Part shown: positions 10,674-20,717 of the stretch, in pieces
Numbering within the stretch: position 1 is the first letter of the stretch
How the letters are laid out: each line of letters starts with the position of its first letter
From: Emiliania huxleyi CCMP1516
Lineage: Eukaryota; Haptophyta; Isochrysidales; Noelaerhabdaceae
Assembly: GCF_000372725.1 (NCBI RefSeq)
Contig: NW_005201192.1
Span: forward strand, 642,294-706,293
Length of the DNA: 64,000 nt
Direction of reading: 5' to 3'
Notes under the pieces: model-generated
Database searches by the model: none
The model's input: only the letters and a program-made list of their open reading frames with translations
What the model was told of the DNA's origin: nothing
Made by a program: the position numbers and the translations under genes

Positions 10674-11381
10674 TCACAGCCTCGCCCTCCTCAGCCACCG
10701 CTGCAGCGCGGGTCCCGCCTGGCCTCCGACCAGCGTGCTGAGCGCCTTGAGCGCACGCGCCCCACTAGCGTCGCTCACGTCGCACTTGATGGTGCGCATG
10801 CCGAGTGCTTGGGCCGGCTTCAGATTCCTCCCGATGTCGTCCACAAAGATGCAGGCCGATGCGGGCACGCCCAGCCGCGAGATGGCCAGCTCGTAGATGG
10901 CCGGGTCGGGCTTGCGCAGCCCCTCCTCCGCCGACTGCACGATCTCGTCGAAGAGCGGCTGCAGCTCCCGAATGGACGAGGCGAGGCGGTCGTCGCCCGT
11001 GGCGCTCCGGAAGTTATTTGTCAGCGCGCAGGTCCGTACCCTGCTTTCGCGGAGGATGCCCAGCGCCTCCGTCATGAGCGGCCGCGGCGTGCAGCTATCC
11101 AGGATGACCCGGATAAGCTCCCCGCCGTCAATGATGGACGGTGCACCCGCCACTTTACAGTCCGCCGCAAAGGCGTCACTGAACGACTCGATCGTCAACT
11201 CGCCGCGCTCGAGCCGCGCAAAAGCGCCACCGCTGCCAGATGCTCCGATGACCGCGTTGACAGTGTTCTGCCCGACACCGAGTCGCGTCTCGTACTCGGC
11301 TATCGCGGCAAAGGGCGAGTGGAGAATCACGCCGCCGAGGTCAAAGATGACAGCCTCAGTTGGAGCGTCGATAACCTGTGA
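10674..11381 (-). CDS. HAD-superfamily phosphatase, ACAD10/soluble epoxide hydrolase N-domain type
   Basis: 235 residues from the Met at 11381 (MSQVIDAPTEAVIFDLGGV); the frame is open 12 codons further upstream. The haloacid dehalogenase motifs are visible. Motif I is FDLGGVIL, with a Gly in place of the second Asp of DxD, as in the N-terminal phosphatase-like domain of EPHX2 and in ACAD10. Motif II is CALTNNF. The lysine motif III is GLRKPDPAIYELAI, and motif IV is CIFVDDIGRNLKPAQALGM. The replaced Asp suggests altered or weaker phosphatase chemistry, as discussed for this subfamily. The protein is likely soluble; its substrate is unknown. No intron is needed. Confidence 0.9.
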   Translation of the reverse strand, partial: SQVIDAPTEAVIFDLGGVILHSPFAAIAEYETRLGVGQNTVNAVIGASGSGGAFARLERGELTIESFSDAFAADCKVAGAPSIIDGGELIRVILDSCTPRPLMTEALGILRESRVRTCALTNNFRSATGDDRLASSIRELQPLFDEIVQSAEEGLRKPDPAIYELAISRLGVPASACIFVDDIGRNLKPAQALGMRTIKCDVSDASGARALKALSTLVGGQAGPALQRWLRRARL

Positions 11382-11458
11382 CATCGCAGTTTTTGTCTCA
11401 CGCACGACTCGACACAACGCCTCCTCCTTCTAGGGGGGCTTACACTGGCCGCGGTTAC

Positions 11459-11600
11459 TCGCGTGTTTCACAGCCTTGTTATTAAAATACCTCTTATGGC
11501 GCTGTTCACAGCCTTGTTATTGAGAAGAAATACGCCGAGCGCGCTGTGCGCTGTCTATGAGAGGTTGAGGTGCGAGCCCTGGATTCACACATAGGTTGAT
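11459..11600 (+). repeat. Short dispersed repeat containing TTCACAGCCTTGTTATTGAG
   Basis: The unit CACAGCCTTGTTATT occurs twice here (about 11468 and 11507) and is followed by GAGAGGTTGAGGTGCGAGCC. The same arrangement recurs at about 62726-62815. No coding content. Confidence 0.75.
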
Positions 11601-11678
11601 AAGAAACAAGAAGGTGACATCCCAGACGTCTGAACCACAGCGTGTCCCATATCTCGTGTGTTTTCGGGTGATTAGATC

Positions 11679-12380
11679 ATGTACGTGGACGGGGTGGAGG
11701 AGGCAAGCTCGCAGGACACCCTGTCTGGGCAGCCCGACTCGCAAGGCAGCTTCTCGAGCATGGACCTGGACGAGGAGGGCGAGGCGGAGAGCGGCCCTGC
11801 GCCTGACGAGGCGGGCGAGACGAAGGAGGGCGACGGACAAAGTCGCGGCGCAGGGGGTCCGGGAAGCGGCGGGGCTGGAGGGGGCGGCCCCTCCCCGAAT
11901 CTCGCCCTCGGGCGAGTGAGAGTCGTCGGCCAGGGAAGCAGGACTCCCGCAGGGCACCTTCGGGTGGATCTCAGCAGAGCCGGCAGGCACCCCGAGCTCG
12001 CGACGCCCTTCACGACTGGAAGGGCCAGGGAGCGCACGTGCTTTGATCGCCGGGGGCACCATGGAGGGTGCGCCTGCGCCACGGAGGCACTCCGGGCGGC
12101 GTATGCGATGTGGGGGGGGGGCCGGGGAGATGCTGCCTCGGCGCGCGCTGCCGCGACGCGGCACGGAGTCGACCGGGCCACGCCGGCGAGGGAGATGCGC
12201 TCCAGCGAGGGTCGCGTCCTTGAAACCGCCGACGCGTTCCTGGACGACAAGGCCGATCGACTCTGGAGGACGCGGTCAGCGGCGCTTCGCGAACTGGCAC
12301 AGAAGGTTCGAGAGCAGACGGCACGGATCTGGTGCTCCTATGCGCGGGTAGGATTGAGTCCTGTCACGGCGATCTGCTGA
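11679..12380 (+). CDS. Hypothetical protein, possibly a partial gene
   Basis: A 233-residue frame beginning MYVDGVEEASSQDTLSG, with an acidic N-terminal third followed by a glycine-rich stretch. The C-terminal part (ETADAFLDDKADRLWRTRSA then LRELAQKVREQTARIW) looks like an amphipathic helix. In the next frame (about 12350-12510) a lysine-rich continuation can be read (LEATSKKKPRSDKGKPRGPRG), so an exon junction or frameshift near 12345 is possible. I recognise no family. The acidic residues and codon pattern make it somewhat more credible than its neighbours. Confidence 0.35.
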   Translation: MYVDGVEEASSQDTLSGQPDSQGSFSSMDLDEEGEAESGPAPDEAGETKEGDGQSRGAGGPGSGGAGGGGPSPNLALGRVRVVGQGSRTPAGHLRVDLSRAGRHPELATPFTTGRARERTCFDRRGHHGGCACATEALRAAYAMWGGGRGDAASARAAATRHGVDRATPAREMRSSEGRVLETADAFLDDKADRLWRTRSAALRELAQKVREQTARIWCSYARVGLSPVTAIC

Positions 12381-12778
12381 GGAAGGGGATCCTAGCCGAC
12401 GCGGCGCAGCTCGAGGCCACCAGCAAGAAGAAGCCGCGCTCCGACAAGGGCAAGCCGAGGGGTCCTCGGGGGCCCAGGGCCGACTCGGTGGAGACGGCGG
12501 CCCGCATGGGGGTGCGGGGGTGCTGTCGACCTTCTACCTCCGGCACGCCTATGGACGGGACAGCCCGGGGCTGCATGAGGAGGACGGGGTGCTCTCCGCG
12601 AATGGGGGGGTTCTGTGTGCGGGGTGTGGAGAGGAGAATGTACCTACCTAAGATAAGCTTGAAATGATAGTCTAAGCATAAGCTAAAAGACTCATCATCA
12701 TCTTGAATAATCTTACAGACATTCGCTATCCATCTTTAGATCTTATCCTATCAACCTTATCTCTAACAATATCTGCGC

Positions 12779-13050
12779 TTAATAAACACGGACAGCTGGA
12801 GGAACAGGCTTACAGTCGTTTTCATCCCTAGTGGTCCTGATGACATCTCTGTAGTCCAACTTAACTTCTTCTCCAGAAGCGGTCTGGTAAGACAAGGTGT
12901 GCACTCTCCAGTTCTCATCGTCTCTGCTAGGGTAATCGTGCTCTGGTTTGCCCCCTTCTGGATTCCTTTCTGGCAGAAGCAGACTTGCCTGTTTGAGTAG
13001 CACCACTCAACCAGTTCTGCAATTCCAACGTTTCTACCAAATCGGAGTTC
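12779..13050 (-). pseudogene. SDHA: C-terminal fragment of succinate dehydrogenase flavoprotein subunit, frameshifted
   Basis: Read on the minus strand away from the gap, one frame gives NSDLVETLELQNWLSG and ASARKESR. A second frame gives EHDYPSRDDENWRVHTLSYQ, then VKLDYRDVIRTT and PPAVRVY before a stop at 12779. These match the last ~95 residues of SDHA (complex II, mitochondrial inner membrane). Family members read DLVETLELQN, a RKESRGAHA-type motif and a DDENW-HTL-Y tail that ends in a PPA-R-Y type sequence. The RKESR and DYPSRDDENW parts lie in different frames, so at least one indel breaks the gene here, either a true mutation or an assembly error. The rest is lost in the adjacent 100-N gap. 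The DNA of this segment is clearly lower in GC than the rest of the window. Confidence 0.8.
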
Positions 13051-13150
13051 NNNNNNNNNNNNNNNNNNNNNNNNNNNNNNNNNNNNNNNNNNNNNNNNNN
13101 NNNNNNNNNNNNNNNNNNNNNNNNNNNNNNNNNNNNNNNNNNNNNNNNNN
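13051..13150. other. Assembly gap (100 N)
   Basis: Exactly 100 ambiguous bases, a typical placeholder. The sequence to the left is AT-richer and carries the SDHA fragment. The sequence to the right is GC-rich and does not continue SDHA, so the true gap length and even the join are uncertain. Confidence 0.99.
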
Positions 13151-13991
13151 GGAAGAGGGGGAGGCGGCGGGGATCGGGGAGAGCGGTGAAGCAGCCCACA
13201 TGAGGGGGGTGACGAGGCGGTCTCCGAGGCGGAAGGAGCAACTGGCGCGCAACCTGAGGGAGTCCGGGCGGGTACGGGGGGAGGCTGCAGTGCCCATGCA
13301 TGCCTGGGCGGCAGTGGCCACTGGTGCCGCCCAGGCATGCGTTGACGGAGGTCATGGTTTTGAGAGACGGCAGTGCCCACGCATGCGTGCAGTACCGCGC
13401 AACTTGGCCACTGGTGCAGTGCACACCCAACCTCTACTTAGTACATCAACACCTCCCGAGGGGCTGTGGTGTTAACCGTTAACGCGTGAAACCTGTGGAG
13501 GCCCGGTGCGACCCCACCGACAGCGCGAGGCGTGACGAAGTGGGGTGCTGAGGGCCCCCGCGGGGTGTGTGGCAAGTGCTAGCAGAGCGGGTTTCACCTT
13601 TGTGAGCGCGCCTTCGATGTTACGAACAAACACAGGCAGCAATCACATCACGGATAGGTTAGCAGGAGCCAGGACAGTTGAGACGGCGCGACAGTCGTGT
13701 ACCTCGCTCTCTCCGTTGTTATCGCGTCCACCAAACCACAAGTAATCATCGCAAACCCTGTCTGCAGAGTCACCGGAAAATCGCCAAAAACTAACAAAAG
13801 AATTTTAAAAAAAAGAACTCTTTCACAGCCGAAGGCTAACAAAAGAAAGACAGCACCCTCCCGACAGGAGCGAAGGCGCGGCCCGAGAGCTAGGAGAAGG
13901 GGACGCCGGCCTGGACCTTAACGGCGCGCCCCTTTACCCTCAGCGCGGGACCCGGTCGTCGCGGCTGCCTTGCCGCTGCGACGACCGTTCG
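13151..13991. other. Intergenic sequence with a perfect inverted repeat
   Basis: No gene is supported. It contains a perfect 16-bp inverted repeat (13298-13313 and 13325-13340, arm GCATGCCTGGGCGGCA) around the centre GTGGCCACTGG. A second related CCCACGCATGCGTGC block is near 13376. The end of the stretch (13700-13880) is AT-richer and leads into the glycosyltransferase gene. Confidence 0.5.
13298..13340. repeat. Perfect 16-bp inverted repeat
   Basis: Arms GCATGCCTGGGCGGCA (13298-13313) and TGCCGCCCAGGCATGC (13325-13340), separated by 11 bp. It could form a hairpin in RNA or a cruciform. No gene assignment. Confidence 0.9.
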
Positions 13992-16347
13992 ATGCAGTCC
14001 AGGCAGCAGAGTCTGGCCATCGTCCTTCTTCTTCTCCTCTCGCTCTCCCTCTTCTTTCTCGGGCCCGAGGACCAGAGCGCCGCGCCGTCTGCGCTCTCCT
14101 CCGACGCTGATGAGGGTGAGGGCGAGCAGGAAGGCAGCCTGCTGCTGGCAGGCGAGGGGAGCTCGACGCTGCACACGCCGCCGCCGCATTCGATCGACGG
14201 CGAGGAGCGCATCGAGTCGGTCGACTCGGTGTGCGACCTGCCCGAGTTTGCCGTCGGCGCACCGCGGCCAAAGATCGCCATCTTCGTGTTTGCGTGGCGA
14301 CGACTCGCCTCGCTGCGCCGGCTGGTCGACTCGCTGCTGGCCGCCGAGTACTGTGGCCACACGATGCCGCTGACGATCATGGTCGACGGCGGCGCGCTGG
14401 CGGCGGTGCGAGAGTACGTGCGCGGCGTCGAGTGGCGACATGGGCCCTTGCGGCTGGTGGTTGCGGACGACGGCCCCGCGCCGGTGGCGTCGCTCGGGAT
14501 CCGCGGGATGTGGATCAACTGCTCGAGCCTGGCTTCCGCCGGCGAGCTCCGCGACGACGAGCACATCCTTCCGCTCGAGGACGACATCGAGGTGCCGCGC
14601 CTCCGCTCGCGACGGCAGGGACAGCGCCCGACACGCCCACGACACGTCCACGACACGTCCCCTCAGGTGTCGCCGCTCTTCTACTGGTGGCTGCTGCGCG
14701 CGGCGCGCTCCTACGGCCCGATCGGCGACGGAACGCTGATGCGGCGGCGGCGGCTCGTCGGCATCTCGCTCTACACTCCGCGGCTCAACGAGATTCATTA
14801 CCCGCAAGTCAAGTGGCTGCCGGAGGTGCACGAGCGTGCGCCCGCCTTCCTGCTGCAGGTGGGGGCGCCTCTCCTGCCGCCCGCGCCGCGACCCCTCCTG
14901 CCGCTGCCCTCCCGCACCCGCCCTCGCACCCCGCCGCCGCCAGTGCCACCGCCTCTCGACACCCGCCTCCCGGCCGGCGCCGCCGCAGGTGCCGTGCTCG
15001 TGGGGCGCCCTCTTCTTCGGCTCGCACTGGCGCGACTTCCTCAAGTTTTACGCGCTGCGCGTGCGGCCGCCCTTCTTCGACTTTGCGCAGGAGGCGGCGC
15101 AGCGAGGCGTCGGCAAGCACCGCGAGCCGCTCGGCGAGCGGGCCGCGCGGCACGGAGCCAGGGCTCTTCTGTGCAGCCGTCCGTCACGCGGGTGGTGCTG
15201 GCGCGAGTAGGCGACCCGCACGTGCGGCTGCCCGCCTCGCGCTCCAACGTGTGGCCTCGCAGCTGGAAGCGGTTCCTCATCGACTTCATGTACGGCCGCG
15301 GCCTCACGATGCTCTACCCGAACCTGCGGCTGCAGCGCTCCTTCTCGACCACCTTTATGGAGCGGGGCGGCCACTCTGCAAAGGACGGGCGCGAGGAGGC
15401 GATCCAGGCGAGGGATCGCCGCGAGATGCAGCCGAGATGGCAGCCGAGATGGCAGCCGAGAGGCAGCCGAGAGGCAGCCGGGCGACGGCCGGGCGAGATC
15501 TGCCCGAAGCGCCCCTAGTGTTGCCGCATCTCTCCCCGCCCCGCCGCAGGCCACCTCGCTGCGGCGCGACACGGACCCGCTCAAGACGGTGCCGCTCGTC
15601 CTCGCCTCGCAGACCAACGCCGTGCAGCGCGCCATGGCGGAGCTCCCCTCCTTCGCACGGCTCGGCGTCTTCGACCTGCAGCACGAGCGGCGCTCGGCCG
15701 AGCGGCTTGTCCAGGCGGGCTTCGCCTTCACCGAGAGCGTGCGGTGGTGGGGCCACCACCGCGCAGCCGCCGAGGGCAACCCGGCGCTGCTGCCCGCCTA
15801 CGCCGCGCTCGCCGACCTGTGGGCAGGCCTGCCCTCGCCGGCCGACCCGGCGGTTGGCTCGTGCGCCATCGAGGTTCTGCCCGCCCTCGTGCCGCGCTCC
15901 ATCGCGCACTCGCTCGAGGCCCTCCAGCCCGCGAACCTCAACCTCGCCAACCTCAACCTCGCCGCCTCCTCGGCCCCGCCCTCCTCGACGCCGCTCGCCG
16001 TGGAGGCTGCGGCTGCCGAGGCCGAGGTGGCGAGGGCGGCGGCGGCGGCCGCCGCGGCGGCGGCGTCCGCCGCCTCGAGCAAGCCCTTCTCCGGCCGGTA
16101 CGTAGTCTTCCAGCCGCCCTCCGGGCTGGGCGAGTACTTTGTCGCCCTGCGCAACGCCGCCGGCATCGCCGCCGCGCTGCACCGCACCCTCGTGGTGCCT
16201 CACATACTTTGGGACGGCAAGCTCGACTCGCGCATGCGCTTCTCCGCCATCTTCGACCTCGCGCCGCTGCGGCGCGCTATGGCGGCGGCGGGCACGCTCG
16301 CGGGCTACTCGGGCGCCCTGCTCGAGGCCCTCCCCCCCCCACCCACA

Positions 16348-16443
<96 letters not shown>

Positions 16444-18561
16444 CACCCACACACACACACACACACCGCCCTCTCCGCCCGGCCTCGCAGCCGCTGGGCA
16501 CACCGCAGCCCCGCGCGCACACAGCGGGCGCTCTCCGCAGGTGGACGACTTTCTGCAGCTGCGCCTCGCGCCCGACTGCCTCCTCTTCCTCCACGTCAAG
16601 GACCCGCACTTGCTCCCTTCGCGCGCCTACTTCGACGCCGTCGCCGGCTGGTCGAACCTCTCCGCCATCCACATGCCATCGCAGATGTGCGCCGCCGCCG
16701 ACTACCGCCGCCTCTACGGCGGCTGCGGCGCCCCCGTGCTCGCCTTCTCCCACCTGTACGCCGCCTTTGAGGGCTTCCCGCCCGGCTCGCCGCTCGCCGC
16801 CTGGTTTGCGGACGAGCTGCCCGCCGCCTTGTCCACGTCCGACTCGGAGGAGGCGACGCGCAAGGCGGGCCGCATCATCGCGCGGCTCGCCGCTGAGACG
16901 GGCTCCTTCTCGTGCATCCACCTCTCGCACCTCGACGCGGCGGTGGTCTCGTCGCGCGCGCCGCTCACGCCGACGCCCGACTCGGCCTCCTTTGGCGACG
17001 CGCACGAGGCGGACACGAGCGCGCCACACGCGGTGGCCGTTGTGGCGTGGCGCCACCCCACGCCCATGACACGTCCACGACGCGTCCTCGGCACGTCCAC
17101 CAGGTGGTCGACGTGGCGGGGCCGGCCGCGCACTCGGTGCCGCACCTCTCCCAGGACAGCGGCGGCGCCCCGAACACGCTCCGCCTCCCTAGCACCGCGT
17201 GCGACGCCTTCGACGCCGAGTCGCACCAGCCCGCCGGCCGCGCGTGGGTCAAGGAGCTGTCGTCTGCAGGCTACTCGTGCCACGTGAGCGAGGCGGTGCT
17301 GCGCGCCAACCTCGCGCGCCTGCCGCCGCGCGACCCGATCCTCATCCTCGCCGACGGCGGGCGCGCGCTGCCCGAGCGGCTCGCCGAGCGCGCCTCCAAC
17401 GAGCTGCGCTCCGAGTTCCGCCACGTCGGCGACGTCGTCGCCCTGCTCGGCCTCGACATCCGGCTGCCAGAGTGGCCGAGCGTCGAGCTCGCCGCGTGCG
17501 CCGCCGCCTCGACGCTCCTCCTCAACCGCTACTCTCCGCTCTCCGCCCTGCTGGAGCGCCGCGCCTCGCGCCGCGCCGTCGCATTCGCGGAGAGCGCCGA
17601 CGGCAGCGCGGCGGCGCCCCGCTCGCTGTGGTGGATGCGGGTGGGCTCCGACCGGTGCGTGCCGCTCTTCACGCGCACCTGCCGCTTCGACCTGCAGCCC
17701 AACCGCTTCGGCATCCTCGGCCAGTTCGGGCCCGAGCGCAAGCTGCAGCTACAGACGTACAACGTCTCCTCCCTCATCGGCTGGGACGGGCGCGTCACGC
17801 CAAACGCCTCGATCGAGCTCGAGGTGTACGTCTCCAACGAGTCGCACGCGCTCGCCACCTTTGAGTACACAAAGGACAACAACAAGCTGGGCCTCACCTT
17901 CGTCGTGCCGCCGCCCGCCGGCGGCTGGCGCGCCCACACGTGGCAACCGCTCGTGCTGCCCATCCGCGACCGGCACTACTCGTTCCCGCGCCTTACGCCG
18001 TGGGACAACATGGACCGGCTCGAGCTTTACTACGCGCACCCACACCAGCAGCAGCAGCGCGGCGACTACGTCCGCATCCGCAACGTCTACCTGCGCTCCT
18101 CGACGCAGGCGCCCTCCAGCGAGACCGCGCGGTACACGCCGTGCTGCGACCTCGCGCCCGTCGACCACGCGCCCGCCCGGCGCCCCTCCGAGCAGCTGGC
18201 GGCCTCCGCCGCGGCGTCCGGCGGGCGGGCGGCGCCGCCGCCGCTCGACCTCCTCCCCGCTCCGGCGATGGGCGCGGCGGGCGCCGCGCTGGCTGGGGCC
18301 GACGCGGCAGATCCGCGCGAGAGGGGCGGCGGCGACGGCAGCGCATGGCAGCCTGGCTTGCTCTTTTGGCTGGCGATCGTGTTCGGCGCGCTCTTCGTCG
18401 CCCTGCTCGGCGCCGTCCTCTCCGCTGCCTATATCCTGAGCAGGACGCACCGCTCCCAGCCGCTGTCCTCCACCGAGGCACGCGTCGCCCTCGGGCTGGG
18501 GGCGAGGCAGATTATGGAGCTCGCCGGCGGCAGCAAGGCGAAAGGGGACGAGGACGTGTAG
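13992..18561 (+). CDS. Membrane glycosyltransferase with GT2-like and O-fucosyltransferase-like domains
   Basis: Seven exons fit: 13992-14591, 14667-14858, 14989-15133, 15211-15398, 15550-16326, 16541 to about 17038, and 17104-18561, for about 1285 residues. Introns 3, 4 and 5 start with GC, and intron 5 carries a long CA microsatellite. The N-terminus (MQSRQQSLAIVLLLLLSLSL) is a type II signal anchor, as in Golgi enzymes. Exons 1-4 encode a nucleotide-sugar transferase: KIAIFVFAWRRLASLRRLVD, an acidic LEDDIEVSPLFYWW metal-binding motif, VGISLYTPRLNEIHYP, and VPCSWGALFFGSHW. Exon 5 onward resembles the GDP-fucose O-fucosyltransferase family: YVVFQPPSGLGEYFVALRNA, AAALHRTLVVPHI, then a C-terminal VELAACAAASTLLLNRYSPLS motif. 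A beta-sandwich-like region follows (CRFDLQPNRFGILGQF). A second membrane segment (LLFWLAIVFGALFVALLGAV) lies near the C-terminus. Donor and acceptor sugars are unknown. Confidence 0.82.
16345..16468. repeat. CA dinucleotide microsatellite inside an intron
   Basis: A (CA)n tract of about 95 bp, a TACCACC interruption, then more CA. It lies within the GC-AG intron between exons 5 and 6 of the glycosyltransferase gene. It makes the flanking frames look like TH-repeat proteins, which are artefacts. Confidence 0.95.
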
Positions 18562-18738
18562 ATTACCGCATTTTCCGTCATCATGAGATCTTTGTATCTA
18601 CCGTACCGTGTGTGTCGCTGTCCCTGCCGGTCTCTGTCGGTGTTTCTGTCATGGAGGCTTCCGGCTTCGAAAACTACACAATCTGCACACACAGCACAAG
18701 ATGAAGACGAGAGAAAGAGCCGCGCGCACAACAATAAC

Positions 18739-19631
18739 CTGAGGGAGGGTGTAGAGGATGTAGAGTGTAGAGCGCTGTAGAGCTGTAGAGATGTAGAGCG
18801 CTGTAGAGCTGTAGAGCTCTACATAGAGCTGTAGAGCTCTACATCCGGCGCGTGACGATGTGAGTCGCCTGTAGAGCGATGTAGAGCGCGATTTTGCTGT
18901 AGAGTTTGTTGTAGAGGCTCTACAGCCAAACCGCCGGGAAGGCAGTGACTCAAAGAGGTCGAGCCGCGCTAATGGGGTGTCTCCGAGCTTACTGGAGCTC
19001 TGATGGACGGCCCTGACTATCCCTGACACACAGAGAGTCACTCTGACGGCACACAACACCCTATGACTGCGTCATGACCAGCCTGCCATGTGTCGCCGTT
19101 GCCGCATTCGTCGCTGTGCTTCTTTAGCAGGCGGTGGACTGTCGGCTGCGAGGACGGTCGCATTTGCGCGAGGCGAGGCGAGCATTCAGACGCGTTGCAT
19201 GCGCCATGACTCGCGCCAGCGCGTGCGGGAGCTCCTGGCTGAGCGTTGAGTCCAGGCGAGTTGCGCTGGCCACTATCGCTACGCCGAGCCGAGCTGACGC
19301 GCCGAGGCGCCGGCCAGTCGCAGCCGTGAGGCATGCCACAGCAGCAGAGGCACCTGCCACCCATTGGGCGGGCAGACAGAAGGCCAGGGCAGCACTGGCA
19401 AGTGCAACGCGCCTCATGTCGGAGAGCGACCGTGCCTCTCGTTCGCCGCTTATGATGTAGAGTTTGTTGTAGAGATTTCACGTTGTAGAGCGCCTCTACA
19501 TCGCTCTACAGGCGACTCACATCGTCACGCGGCGGATGTAGAGCTCTACAGCTCTACAGCGCTCTCCAGCGCTCTACATCTCTACAGCTCTACAGCGCTC
19601 TACACTCTACATCCTCTACACCCTCCCTCAG
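18739..19631. mobile_element. 893-bp element with ~150-bp terminal inverted repeats built of TGTAGAGC units
   Basis: The left arm (from CTGAGGGAGGGTGTAGAGG at 18739 to about 18895) matches the reverse complement of the right arm (about 19480-19631). Both arms are made of TGTAGAGC/GCTCTACA units. No clear target duplication was found: the flanks ACAATAAC and ACAGACAA differ. The internal 500 bp has a minus-strand frame (19038-19481) containing RLAQMRPSSQPTVHRLLKKH. This resembles a helix-turn-helix of the kind at transposase N-termini, but the frame is short and no catalytic domain is seen. Most likely this is a non-autonomous DNA transposon. A truncated copy lies at about 30553-30846. Confidence 0.8.
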
Positions 19632-20342
19632 ACAGACAATGACCACACACCCCGCGCCGCCGCGGCCCGGCCCCAGATCAGTTCACACACTGATCACACG
19701 CACGGACAGTCCGAGAGAACGCAGCGCGCGAAGCGAGGTTCGGCATCGACCGCCAAACATTTTCTCTTTCAAGTAAAATTCAATAACATCAACCTGCCTC
19801 CTGAGGCTGAGCGATGGCTTCAGATTGTATAATCAAGACCCTCCCTTCCCTCCCCTTCACGCAATTTGCTTCACGTTTCTAACTCGTACTTGTCTTTCCC
19901 GCAATTTAACTCACGTCCTTTTTCTTTCCTTCTTTCACTGCATGCACATGTACATGTGCAACATGTCTCGAGGTTTCTAAAAAGTGGAAAAGCTGGCTGC
20001 TCCCGCTTTTTAGTAGTTAGAGGCGCACGTCCTCTCTTCGCGCGATCGATGGATGTTGCTGCTTTCCGTTGCTGATGCCCTGCACTCCTTTCCGGATCAA
20101 ACATGGATGACGCGCAGCTTGCCGCGTGGCTGAAGGAGAACGCGTTCGTCAAGGAGGGTGTGTAGGTGATGGCAATGGCGTCTGACGCCTCTGTCTCGGA
20201 TACCGCTTTGACACAAAGCAGCACGACGCCCTCAATCTTGGCGCCTAGCTCAGCAAAGACGTCGGTGCGCCCCCTCCGTGTGTGCTACTGCTGCTTGCGT
20301 GAGGCTTATGAAAAGGGCAGATCGTGGGACTGGGCGATCAAA

Positions 20343-20535
20343 ATGTCATAACAACCAGTGGGAGGTGTTATGAGTGTTACTGTATGAGGTGTTATGAGGT
20401 GTTATGAGGTGTTATGCTTATGGTAGGGTGGGCATAACAGCCATAACAGTGATGGAGGTGTTATGGGGTGTTATGGGGTGTTATGGGGTGTTATAAGCAG
20501 CCAGCCATAACAGCCATAACACCTGTTATGGCCGC
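20343..20535. repeat. GTTATG/CATAAC repeat array
   Basis: GGTGTTATGA/G units are repeated about nine times in one orientation. CCATAACAGCCATAAC segments in the opposite orientation occur at about 20430 and 20505, so parts can pair with each other. Function unknown. Confidence 0.85.
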
Positions 20536-20717
20536 TCTCCTCCTTCAATTGGGGCCAAATGTGACATGCAACGCCAACGCCGAGTCCCACGGAAGGCTAC
20601 TCGTAGGAGGTAGGACGTGGCGCGAAAGGGCGACCTTCAAGCAGAAACACATGGGCCCAAGACGCACGAGCCGCGACCTTCAGTCCTTTACCAGACACCA
20701 GACAGAGAGAGGAACAC

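Noticed and set aside
13890..15044. 384-residue minus-strand ORF
   Set aside because: Antisense to exons 1 and 2 of the glycosyltransferase, with R/H-rich composition and no domain.
16139..17069. Long ORFs with threonine-histidine runs
   Set aside because: They read through the CA microsatellite in an intron; the true frame changes at the splice sites given for the glycosyltransferase.
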